Part shown: positions 35,401 through 43,600 of the stretch, one piece after another | Layout: the number at the start of each line of letters is the position of its first letter | Numbering within the stretch: the stretch's first letter is position 1 | From: a virus | Reading direction: 5' to 3' (one strand) | IMG/VR virus record: IMGVR_UViG_3300042885_000612 | Span: 1 to 56,782 of that record | DNA: 56,782 nucleotides | Program-made: the position numbers and the translations under genes | Notes under the pieces: generated by a model | Databases searched by the model: none | What the model was told of the DNA's origin: nothing | Seen by the model: only the letters and a program-made list of their open reading frames with translations

Positions 35401-38400
35401 TTCTAAAAATCTGTCAGTTCTTCTTTTATTACTTGGCTCAAATAAAGCTTTCATTATTTGGGACCTGTTAGTAAATGCATTAACTGCAGGGTTAAATGAA
35501 TTTAATAATCTATACTGTGTTTTTGTCCACATATCAGATTTATTACTTACTTGATTTATTGCATCAGCTATTACTGTTGCTGTGTTATCATCAGTATGTA
35601 AATTAACTCTGTTTCTTTCAGGATTTAATACACTAAAATTAGATCCGGTTTTACCGTATTTACTTTGTAATGTAAGCAGTCTATCAACAATAGTCTTTTG
35701 TGAAAGCCCATTTTTGTATAAAGAAGAATCTTTCTGACCCAATACATTTTCAGGTATACCACTTCTTAATACCCTCAATGGACTCATTCTAAACTTATTT
35801 ATTAATTCTCTTCCTTCTTTAGATAAGTTAGGATCTAAACTAGCTTCATGTACTAATTTGATTGTTTCAAATATTCTTGGTATATAATAATACTTTCTAT
35901 TATTGAAATCTTTTAATTCATCTTTAATAGCAGTAAGATCATCAAAATAGAATCCAATGGATGTAAGAAACTTAAATGCTTTATCTTCATCAAGAATTAA
36001 ATTTGCACTATTTTTATTTCTAAAATTTTGCAATACAGCATTTAAATTAAGTCTGGATATATTATTATCTTTTTCAATGTATGAATCATTTTTATCTGAC
36101 CGGAACTTAGCCTCAAATATCTTTAAAGTTTTACTTACATCTATACCAGCATCTGTTACTTCAGTTGAGAATTCTACACCATCATCAAAAGCTAACAATT
36201 GAATATATGGTACTTTTGGTCTACTAAAATCAGTAAAGAATGAAGTAGTAATATCAAACTCAGAAGAAGATTGATTTACTTGATTTGGTAAAGGCAACTT
36301 ATAATCTATTAACTGTTGTAGTTCTGGAGAAAACTTGGCAGCATTTACAAGTGCATCATATATTTTTTGAGGATCTTTTGCACTATTGGTGGCTCTTACA
36401 ACGGCATTCCATACTGTTCTAAAATCAGCTAATTGTTTATTACCAAATCTATCATATACATTAACATAACCAGTTCCTTTCTTTTCTTTCTTAAAGAGAC
36501 TTTTTAATATATATACAGTCTCTTTATTAGCCATTTCCTGTAATGTAAACTCTCCAATTTGTTTATCCCCAGTCCTAGTTTCATTAGCTCTTGTAGTATC
36601 TAATGATGAGTTTGTACTTGGGTCTTCTTCAAGTAAGATATATTTTTGTTTAATTATATCAAAGGTTGAGTTATTTTCATGATGAGCAATAATAGAATCC
36701 CAGTGTTTAAGTGCTGTTTCATAGATTCTAATGTTATCTAATTTAAGTTGTTGCTCTGGAGTAAATAATCTTGCAGCAACTCTATCTTCATTAAATTTAA
36801 TTGATTGTATTGAAGGTGCCTTTTGTTCGTTAGTAATAGGATCAATTTCAATATAATTTTTAAATTGATCTTCAGCTTCTTGTCTACTATCAACAATTAT
36901 TATACTTGCTCCTCTTCCTTTTCTATCTTTAATTAAATCATGTTCAAAGTAATCTGCTACAATTTCAATATTGTCTTTGTATAGTTTTCCTTTCTCTCTT
37001 TCTCCAAGTTTAGTATCAGCTGTTAGATTTTTAAAACTTTCAACTTGACCTCTTAAGAAAATATATTTATGATCACCTTTTTTACTTCTTATTACAGCAA
37101 AGGCATTTGAATCTAATTGATCTAAAGTGGTATAGGTATCAAACTTAGCATCTTTAATAAGAAGTTCTTTTTGCCATTGTTTAATATCTTCTATGAACTT
37201 CTTTCTAACCTTATCATAAGCAAGACCTTTATTATAGGAATCAGTTAAGATTTTTACAGTTCCTGATTTTTTATTATAAAATTTAGAACTTTCATCAATG
37301 ATTTCAGATAGTACAGAATCAATGGTATTTGCAAGAGCTCTACCATCTTGTTCATTCAGTACTTCAACTTTTATATTTTTACCCTTAGAATTCTTTTCTT
37401 CTGTTTTTACAACCACTCCTCTATCAAGTTCATCCCATTTTAAATTATCTACGGATGGAGAAAATTTATTTAATACATTATCATTATTGAAATAAAGAGC
37501 TTCAAACAATTCATTAACCATTCCTATTTCCATTATATTTGGATCAATGATATCTTTTGGAGATACCTTACCGAATAATTGTTTTAGGAAGTTTAATATT
37601 TTTCTAAATAATGTATTTCTAACAGGTTGACTTTTAACAGGTTTAGGATTTCTTGCATACTCTCTAAAGTTTTCTGCTAGTCTTTCTTCTATTTCAAAGA
37701 AGGACATATCCTTGTATGCAGGATCTGAATTTCTAAACTCTGTATATAATTTAACTCTTTGTTCATTAGTCATGAATAACTGAGAAAATACGTGCCAAGC
37801 TTCATGATAAACATCTACATAGTTCCCACCATTACGGGGATTTAAAGCAATAACTCCAAGTTTACCTGGCTGTAATTTGTAATCAGCATAACCTAAAAGC
37901 CATGCTCCTTTAGCAATAAATTTTGCATATACATCAGAGTTAACTAAATCTGCTGCTACACTGAGTTCAATGTATTTATTTAAAAGCTTACCAGAAGATG
38001 AATTCTCCCACCAATCTTTTGCATTATTTAATTGCTCTTGAGTAATTCCTGATTGACTCAGCCATGTTTTTCTATCAAGAACAAACCCCGGATCCTCATC
38101 AAGTATTCTACCTATACTACCTTTACCAGGTTCAATAGGAGTTATTGGAATATCTTTACTCTCACCTACTTCAGATTGTGTATCTGTTATATCATCAAGT
38201 TCTTCTTCTTCTTTAGCTTCCTCTATTGCTTCAGTATTTAATGGTACAGGTTGTCTTGATGGTTCATTATATTCTTTACTACGGAATGAGTCTTGTAAGA
38301 ATCCAAAGTCATATCTTCTACCTTCAAAATCTCTTACACCTACAATAGTATTAGGATATCCCATACCATCTTGTACTTCAATATCTCTAAGTATTAAACT

Positions 38401-40629
38401 TATCTCATCTCCAACTTTAGCACTAGTATCTACAACTCTATACAATCTAAAAGTTCCTTCTTGACCTTCAATTGTAATATCAATACTTCTATAATTACCT
38501 GTAGGTGTCTGTGTTATCTTTCCTAATTCAGTAACTGTTGCTTTTAAACTTGGATTTTGATCAGGAGAATTTTTTAATATATCTACTAACTCATTATACT
38601 TCTTACGTATTTCTGAAGGCTCTCCTTTTATTTCATTCTCATCTTTAATTTGATCAATAGATTCTGAAAATGCATTTGGAATTGCAAAAATCATGTAGCT
38701 ATTAAACAAAGGAATTGATTTAGATTTTCCTAATACAATTTTAGCATCCATTGTTGGAAGTAATCCTGTTTTATAGGAACCTACACTGAACATATATTCT
38801 CCAGGTTTATTTGGATCTTCTATATAATCAAAATAAGTACCGTCTTGCAGTAAACCTTTATCGTATTTAATTTTAGCTGGATAATATCTTCCCACTTCAG
38901 GAATACCGTTCTTATCCAATACAATTTTATTATTCTCTTTTTTTAAAGTTCCTTTACCTTTCAAAAGAACTTCAATAATTTTTGCTTCAGCTGCAGGGCC
39001 TCCAGTTAAATCAACTTCCAACCATGTATTTGCAGCTTTTGGATTTGTTTTTTTAATTTCTTTAAACTGAGCATTTATATATGTTCTATATAAAAATCTT
39101 AATTTTTTTTGGTCAGCATCATACTTTATAAAATGTCTTCTAACATCTTCATCTAATGCGTTATCTAAAAACTGTTGAACAAAGTCCAACTTACTTGTAA
39201 TACTTAGATCTTTAGAAGTAAGCACCTTAGCTATTTTTGTAGCCAGATCAGTTGATATATCTGGTCTGTCAACTTCAAATACTTCTCCATTAATTTGAAC
39301 AGCTGATGTATTAGCTTTAAGTGTTCTATCTTCAGTAATATAATCAGTATCTAATAATGTAATTGATTGTAGTATAGCTTCAGCTTGTTCAGGAGTAAAG
39401 GATCTTAAGTTATTGATGTTCATAGTTCCTGGTCTAACTCTACCATTTCTAACACCATTACTTACATCAACAAGTGGTAAAAATATTTGTCTATTAGCTG
39501 GCATTCCAATTAAGGACTGTCTAAAATCATAATACTCTTTAAACTTTGCTTGTCTTTCTTCTTCAATTTGATTTACAAAATCTGAGAACTTAACACCTTC
39601 AGATTTTTCAAACATATCAATGGATTTATAACCCATTTGTTTTACTCTTGCTTGAGCAGTTTGAGCAGAACCAAGGATCATATCCTCTCTACCATATATA
39701 TCTGTAACTCTATACTCACCACCTTTCTCTAATCTAACATCTCTTAGCATTTGATAAACAGGTTTACCTCCATTTTCTTTAGGAGTAACAACACCTGCTT
39801 CATTAAAATAAAGTATCTGACCTTTTTCATTTGTAAGAACAACCATGAATTGTTCAGTAACCGGTTTTACTTCACCTTGATCTTTAGCTTTACCAGATTG
39901 AAATGTATTTATTCTTTGTTTAAGATCTTTTGTCTTTTGATATAGTAAGTCTTGAGGAAATGCATTAAGAGACCAAACTCTAAGTTTAACCTTGTTATCA
40001 TCCATTACTATAGTATCTAAGGCAGTTCCACCAGAAGTTAACTTTCTAAGTCTATCTAGTGTATTATATACAGTAGTTTTAGCAGGATCTACATTCTCTA
40101 TTGTTTCATCAACTTTTAAATTAGGATCCATTTCTAAAAACTCTTCCCAGGTAGTTGATATAGCATTGTCAACTAAAACTTTTAATCTCTTATCAGTAAA
40201 TTTTTCTATTGGAGGTTCTTCAGCAATTGGTGGCCCATCATTCTCAACAGGATTATTTAACTCTGCATCTGCAAGTAGTTTTAGAGTAGATGCATCAATT
40301 GTCTTACCAAAAAAATTTAATAAAGATTGAACTCCAGAATCTTCATTTCTGAATTCTTTATTTAACTTAAATAGATCATTAATAGCAAAATCTTCAATGA
40401 GCTCAGTGCTTTCTTTAAAAGCAATTTGACCAACTAAAAATGGCATCTGTTGCATATAAGATAAGGCAACTTCTTGACCTTGTGCTTTATTTAATTTATC
40501 ATATAACTGATTCATTAAAACTCTGGCATCATAGGCTTTATTCTCTGCTTGGTATGATTCAATATCTTTATATATAACAGCAGCAAGTTTTAGTAAATGT
40601 TCTTTACTAAGAGCACAAGTAATTTTCAT
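26410..40629 (-). CDS. Giant multi-domain virion RNA polymerase fused to helicase, AlkB and ASCH domains
   Basis: A 4739-residue protein, one uninterrupted frame. Seen domains: zincin HEAWH (942-946) with ERLAENFREY as possible third ligand; RNA polymerase double-barrel core, with FHKFALVPLIPSW near 2190 and GGDYDVDKL (Asp2559/2561/2563); SLOG-like fold at about 3455-3665 (SGGAALSD, RNWLQVKNADAIFALG, GGTGYAVQMA, FAGIGSRT); SF1 helicase at about 3775-4280 (GYAGTGKTS, VDESSM, YMGDPGQLGPV, HTIHKSQGG, YVAVSRATD); AlkB-type dioxygenase at about 4310-4590 (His4464, Asp4466, His4530, Arg4565, Asn4567, Arg4571); ASCH domain at the end. The polymerase matches the crAss-like virion enzyme that makes early mRNA after injection. 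It overlaps the preceding stop by one base (TAATG). Confidence 0.9.
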   Translation of the reverse strand: MKITCALSKEHLLKLAAVIYKDIESYQAENKAYDARVLMNQLYDKLNKAQGQEVALSYMQQMPFLVGQIAFKESTELIEDFAINDLFKLNKEFRNEDSGVQSLLNFFGKTIDASTLKLLADAELNNPVENDGPPIAEEPPIEKFTDKRLKVLVDNAISTTWEEFLEMDPNLKVDETIENVDPAKTTVYNTLDRLRKLTSGGTALDTIVMDDNKVKLRVWSLNAFPQDLLYQKTKDLKQRINTFQSGKAKDQGEVKPVTEQFMVVLTNEKGQILYFNEAGVVTPKENGGKPVYQMLRDVRLEKGGEYRVTDIYGREDMILGSAQTAQARVKQMGYKSIDMFEKSEGVKFSDFVNQIEEERQAKFKEYYDFRQSLIGMPANRQIFLPLVDVSNGVRNGRVRPGTMNINNLRSFTPEQAEAILQSITLLDTDYITEDRTLKANTSAVQINGEVFEVDRPDISTDLATKIAKVLTSKDLSITSKLDFVQQFLDNALDEDVRRHFIKYDADQKKLRFLYRTYINAQFKEIKKTNPKAANTWLEVDLTGGPAAEAKIIEVLLKGKGTLKKENNKIVLDKNGIPEVGRYYPAKIKYDKGLLQDGTYFDYIEDPNKPGEYMFSVGSYKTGLLPTMDAKIVLGKSKSIPLFNSYMIFAIPNAFSESIDQIKDENEIKGEPSEIRKKYNELVDILKNSPDQNPSLKATVTELGKITQTPTGNYRSIDITIEGQEGTFRLYRVVDTSAKVGDEISLILRDIEVQDGMGYPNTIVGVRDFEGRRYDFGFLQDSFRSKEYNEPSRQPVPLNTEAIEEAKEEEELDDITDTQSEVGESKDIPITPIEPGKGSIGRILDEDPGFVLDRKTWLSQSGITQEQLNNAKDWWENSSSGKLLNKYIELSVAADLVNSDVYAKFIAKGAWLLGYADYKLQPGKLGVIALNPRNGGNYVDVYHEAWHVFSQLFMTNEQRVKLYTEFRNSDPAYKDMSFFEIEERLAENFREYARNPKPVKSQPVRNTLFRKILNFLKQLFGKVSPKDIIDPNIMEIGMVNELFEALYFNNDNVLNKFSPSVDNLKWDELDRGVVVKTEEKNSKGKNIKVEVLNEQDGRALANTIDSVLSEIIDESSKFYNKKSGTVKILTDSYNKGLAYDKVRKKFIEDIKQWQKELLIKDAKFDTYTTLDQLDSNAFAVIRSKKGDHKYIFLRGQVESFKNLTADTKLGEREKGKLYKDNIEIVADYFEHDLIKDRKGRGASIIIVDSRQEAEDQFKNYIEIDPITNEQKAPSIQSIKFNEDRVAARLFTPEQQLKLDNIRIYETALKHWDSIIAHHENNSTFDIIKQKYILLEEDPSTNSSLDTTRANETRTGDKQIGEFTLQEMANKETVYILKSLFKKEKKGTGYVNVYDRFGNKQLADFRTVWNAVVRATNSAKDPQKIYDALVNAAKFSPELQQLIDYKLPLPNQVNQSSSEFDITTSFFTDFSRPKVPYIQLLAFDDGVEFSTEVTDAGIDVSKTLKIFEAKFRSDKNDSYIEKDNNISRLNLNAVLQNFRNKNSANLILDEDKAFKFLTSIGFYFDDLTAIKDELKDFNNRKYYYIPRIFETIKLVHEASLDPNLSKEGRELINKFRMSPLRVLRSGIPENVLGQKDSSLYKNGLSQKTIVDRLLTLQSKYGKTGSNFSVLNPERNRVNLHTDDNTATVIADAINQVSNKSDMWTKTQYRLLNSFNPAVNAFTNRSQIMKALFEPSNKRRTDRFLEIIMVAGTQLTLNDVFLSGTSTTSLDGQGKFLQDFHTFLKSGYLEFLRPGSKSSSFGFILRGGFPIDVKGMGKNKEQHLYADIDDFLTANNKETEVIERIILPYLAGELERINKFKENPKAKNYIGYNQKVTDSGKRAGEEYAIFEGILDDKTKSDLLEKINNSGIDLINYLKNDPDLKSSLIKQIKGYFTTRSTDVYNRLNEGKYVDPKLYNKVPGDLTKSEKEKVLAKTFMYNYWIHSVETQILFLGDISQYNHLKEELHKRTSGLISNGPRFRTDTAAQLFINNKALWAKSTYASTLPAEYQNFEYNGTFNTAIMEDITRDSEYLDIIKKGLEKDYAKRYALLPTAEAKKLIEERVAKEIAKYTADEIKEGDGQGYITVDAYRTLKKLQNRWSDQQEVLYQKVIKGSEITPAEYIELFPPYKLQYFGPLVAQTKDFANGTVLPVTAFHKFALVPLIPSWVKGSDLEVLHKEMLRNNIQYATFGSGSKVGAVTSDGELDKIYEPGSDNKKLKSKINFTKNTINVEYLKEVTSVPSKLKGKVIFSTQLRKLILEGLFIKGELVNGANKDIVEGYTSLVDSYTKLLKEELLTEIGYTKENGVYVGKPAKLLKLIKDNLAKKDYPSHLLDALKTNPDGSLKYDLSNFIDAQTIERTVLSIAENRFVKQKLKGEALVQVASSMTNGLWTAGNKFKAGSKEDVLKYMGTNNLPFYYPGEDGKTNAMKVAIALQGDFFNLLNLNDLDGQPIKTRERLNELIKQDEWLNKDNNRKAITMTAVRIPVQGLNSMEFMEVWEFLDPSASNIIIPPTELVAKSGGDYDVDKLTTFMPNIDKDGNVYTSDKNAKALLDSINEADSKDKMALIKQAKKVMENDLITSIRSILELPENYATLVRPNDTYMLKDIADELADVVVDYDKFQTVNRKFKEYRIVKGKKAISPTTTLEPLYNIDKFNGNMIGKAVLGIGANENAFSPLLNSIGAKMPLTYQESEFDPKINKYKDIKDGETYRTRLLLRHNKNADGTISLADVNSVDAVNKIADLFSQGMNGWVDVEKDQWIFYIQGNLEISPVLLYLLKAGVPVRDAVMFVSTPLIREYANKQRLLKSPYATLMGIAPTEPQFAQYNAANEVLSPAIDAYLKRTIDKAVFSGYSFDTASIAYYGLGPNGRKQLMTQEFKGTDDQVIKDQINDFLQYVDSNDVMRINFYQQADRRQNNKVYSKPRVSNKEIYNSAVQLSDNNLDSFGNFDKAKIEQLVKSKNDTDKYSDFSMAAFLHFIEIEKYLKGLGNVKRLSKPDTQTFKTIQEVLLRDLNIAYLNDYSKVDKTTFDRLRNDSILAALADKDIITQVISPLFSLRNSKQVLDQIVSTINTKTEALKERYGGLGADNISRFIEEYKNAINTFILQNFLSNNINSNGEIVLVPDTYKGFEVVTNENLETDVEVTEKDGKKLIRVNPKRIEADFKNKNYLVTSSSNNSYKSRGLEAFQVGDDVFESKSSYYRYVIEREYLKNKGFTKEELNSIALLNTYNPSVILRRGTYSFTDQLLESIQQFPELSKYPVVNQLSLYAFSNEFNVLTLNDKGLLDGAQADIYAQNIRELANPKIQKIANTKDNEKISRLFYMLQLMATYQHGSGPSIDGFNEILPQDSYLSVMNNASPLFTKYYFNEDTLEYIVDVLTADKLRIKNYTSMPTSNNTFVIEAKAEGAQPSIKPTTPTLTVNDPKDFTNHSGGAALSDTEWDQIGREFGVTNHKHYREPLDYVDTKGEAAKGSKTLDSKKLQAAGIEPTHISQKDYNEGAQKATKAFRMMYTDSENKSVRSAYIIRNWLQVKNADAIFALGTIKQPGENASDKAGETRIAAVPIVKGGTGYAVQMAINEGKPVYVFDGTKEGWYKYDYSIKNFVKTDTPTLTKNFAGIGSRTLSTKEVIDKSLQAIRDVYTQTFGAKQKSDGTTVKYKYYGAMYDIVVENGLGIDVLNYKGKPAKKAILLAYFNQNPNIDPQSTGPDPIVLSDEEINNDDTGNSDPTTGNTFTFADGYEIETPFKLNKEQEAALLKLEEFYNDPKKFNNEITLIGYAGTGKTSIMALFDKWLNKGWFGPNIVYTAPTHRANAVTKLKNPKIKVLTLHSLFGFGPEVDFEGMDYDVRDLQFANNRNGKIDKGQILIVDESSMITDELYDFLGQQKDKYDLKVIYMGDPGQLGPVQNKGGLTSKVFSNPTSSITLTKVERTGDNPILKESTALRSGGSLSYQSAEINGKGVEYINSTARENQILAENLNEMRDSENYLYFRMLAATNPEVARLNKVAREILYPQTYQEQLVVGEILMGYDNFGRDYKTGQSLLYNSGDYMITQLKKDNKEVYITNYEKQGDKFVNIGFEELNFTGYNVTLKNLLDPEAKPFEVFIPDIVGNDDASTKLADSIHKLNYMGKIAGYGQDKAKYFEAASNLSKQVLFMNDVKGLTDKSKIKKAIDYGYAHTIHKSQGGTYTKVFINDPSITGLVGYIKDRRRLTDDQAQTVERQLKYVAVSRATDYVYISTNRSAAGKPTSFDDPASGDFDTVGTFNINDLNPPSNPPISGERKPIEPINAQEIEDGLILQKGVLTKEEQKQFFQFGKTVLEKNGYNPFAQYVMASAGKMEWSPEFVVDKNGKGVDRPGNYNTGIIQIKKNLGGRDSKEKRWNYNYYLTNFDGTTIAPIPNNIISILEKVTGQDMSDYDTVLINLYPLGRTLGWHQDITEDYRNMDRDIISVSIGADADFTYNKRDKLSYAPAADSIPDGVVNLKSGDVMSFGGKSRLVQHTVTNVTGQTDLGTINLANSNVNKYFNGGLNLSNWRMNFTFRVADSKNNNGKRGLVSTVIPGIKKFEGQMTYAYGQNKRAGVIANTTFDAILTGERTATTRYETSDNIEYWKKAKVGDIITWKSDDGRTVDVEVTRPLHKLVGSGKTPTDWSQLEGWSISYFNEKVRPKLDKAWQIEFKLPAPPAAETEINDNFIDPFEDDQENNCAYPF

Positions 40630-43600
40630 TATTCACAAACATTAGTTTCTAATAAATCATTCTCTAAATCATCCATTGATTTATTTTTAATTGAATCTTT
40701 AACTGCATCTAAGTCATCTGTAGTAATTGAATTAGCTGCATCTAATGAAGATTTAATTACATTTTTATCTTCTGTAGATAGAACTACTGGTTCTTCTTGT
40801 GGGATGTTTGACATGTTATCAAGAGTTGTATTATTAGTTAATTCTTCAAAGGTAAGATTTTCTGTTTCACCTCCCAACACTTTATATACTGTAACTCCAT
40901 TTTCATTAACAGATTCTATAAAGAGTGAATTTCCTGGTTCTGCAAAAATTTCCTTATTAATAAATATAGCATTTTTTACGATAAATCTATCACCTTTTGA
41001 AATATTATTTTCATTATATGTAATAGTTGCTGTATTAGTTTGTAATGCTTCAGTTCTCTGATCAATAAGATCTGATAGTTGATCTAACTCATCTACTGTT
41101 AAAGTATAGTCAGTAATTACATCATAGATCTTATTTAATTCAATAAGATCATTAGCAGCTTCTACCATATCTGAAAGAGTTTTAAATCCTTCAGTTTTAA
41201 CAGCAGGTTGTCCACTAGGGGCTTCTTCTATATCACTAAGACTAAATGATCCTACAGTGTCACCCATATCATCTTTAGCATCTTGGATTTCTTTATTAGT
41301 TTCTTCAATTCTAGTTTGAATTCTTTGTTGAGCAGGAGTACCACCTGTTTTTGGTTTAGGTGCATCAGGTGCATTTTTATCAGACAAAGGACTTTCATAA
41401 AATGCATCAGCAGCAACTGGTTCTAATAACTCTTGCAAGTATCTTAATTGATCATTATACTTTTTATGGGCAGCAACTAATTCTTCTAATCTATCTCTTT
41501 CAACTTGAATGACTTCATCAGTAAACTCAACATCATCCATGGATTTATTAACTTTATCTACAAGAGTGTCAAATTGTTTTTTAAGTTGAGGATATCTATC
41601 TAGTGTAGATACATCATTTGGATCTAAAGAATCAATCAATGCTCTAATTTCATCAGCTGATAATTCTTGGAAACCGGTATCTTTTCTGAATCTATCAAGT
41701 TTAGTATTATATTTATTAAAGATTTTTAAATACTCTTGAAGATATTCTAATGATTTTCTAATTGCATTTCTTAAGATATTTATTAATTTTTCAATTGTAG
41801 ATATCTTACGTTTAACCTTAACAATCTTTTGATTAATCTCAGACTTATTAATAAGTCTCATTGATGGATCAGTTTTTAGATTATTGTAATAATTAATCTG
41901 ATTAGTCAAATCTTTTTTAATCTCTTCAAGTTGTCTTATTTCATCTTGTACTTTTCTAACAGTATTTAAAATAAACTGAGCTTCTTTAAATGTAATTTTA
42001 CGTGCTTTCTCTTTAGTTTCCTTTTCATACTGACCAGCTCTGGCTTTAATCTTTTCTCCCCTTTTTACTTGTTTAGCAGATTTTAATTTATTAGCTAACT
42101 CATACAAACTATTAGCACTATTCATTAATGCTTCAAATTCAAGACCAGCTATTTCAACAGATGAGTCTAACATATTTTGTAAAAAACCAAGAGTATCTTG
42201 AAGTTCTCCTAAACTTTTGTCATTTTCAAGAGCTCTACTTTCTAGAATACTTATTCTTCTATTTAATATATCAATGTTTCTTTGTCTGGTTTCTTTTTCA
42301 GATTCAGTAAGAGCTTTACTTACTTCATCTAAGACAGCTTTTCCTGTAGCAGATTCAGCATCATCACCCACTTGATTCTCTTGTTCTTGTTGTGCTAATT
42401 GAATTAGTTTAAAGTTTATATCAGCTACAAATTCTTGACTGATTGCTAATTCTCTCTCTGTAAGTTCAATACCTCTAGATATTTTATAGGTGATATCATC
42501 TAGTCTACTTTGTGATACATTTCTATTATCAACAAAATCTTGAAATTCTTCATCACTTACTTCTTGTAATGGAGTTGTAGCAGGTTCAGCAGGAACAAAT
42601 TCTTTTCTTGGAATCAATGTATCAACTTTTTCTTGAATTGTTTCATCACCATATGCAGTATTAGGATCTAATACAATTAAATTTTCACCTAACTGTACTG
42701 GAGACGTAGCATATTTTGCAGTAAGTATTTTACCTCCAATTGGTAGACCTGTTTTTTCATCTAAGTCAACATTTGGATCTGATTCAATTTCAATAGGTAA
42801 TAAATAAACTTTTGGCATAATGCCGGTCATGTTATAAAACATGTTTGCATATGCTGTTTGTTGTAATAAATAAGTTTCCTTTTTAGAATAAGGATTAGCG
42901 GCATCATGAAAGCCAGACCACTTATCTTTATTACCTGATTTAATATCTACTATAGACACAGCACCTTCTCTATCAACTATTAATAAGTCAATCTCTCCAG
43001 CAATTTTAGAATCTTTATCAAATAACTTAATGTTATTAGCATAGATTTTTATTTCACCATTGTCCTGTCTAGTTTTTAATTTAGCAAGTACTGAATTAGG
43101 TCCAAAGATTGCATCAAAAGCAGCTTTATCAATCTTAGTTTCATCAAACTGAGCTTCACCTTCATCAAGGAATTTTCTTATTTCAGCATCTAAATAGTTA
43201 CCTCCTATTCTACTTTCTTCATATGTAAGTTCAGAGATCTGTTCTTTTAAATAATTTTTTAGTTCATCAGCAGATAATTTTTTAGCTTTAGGATCTTCTG
43301 GCTCAATAACTTGTTTTAAATTTCTGGCAAGTACTTTATATACATACTTACTCATACCATCTGTACCTATAGGTAATCTTGTTTTAAGAGCTGCTATAAA
43401 GTCATCAACTGATTTTCCTTGGCCGATTGTTTTATTGAACTCAGCTAAAACTATATTGATATTCTTATAGTTATATGCATCTTTCTTAAGTGATTCAATA
43501 GCAGTGGTAACACGGGTATATAAATCATCATCAATTACATACTTACTATTGTTGCTAGTTTTAGTTATACCATCTTGGAACCTTAAGATCTCTCTATTGA

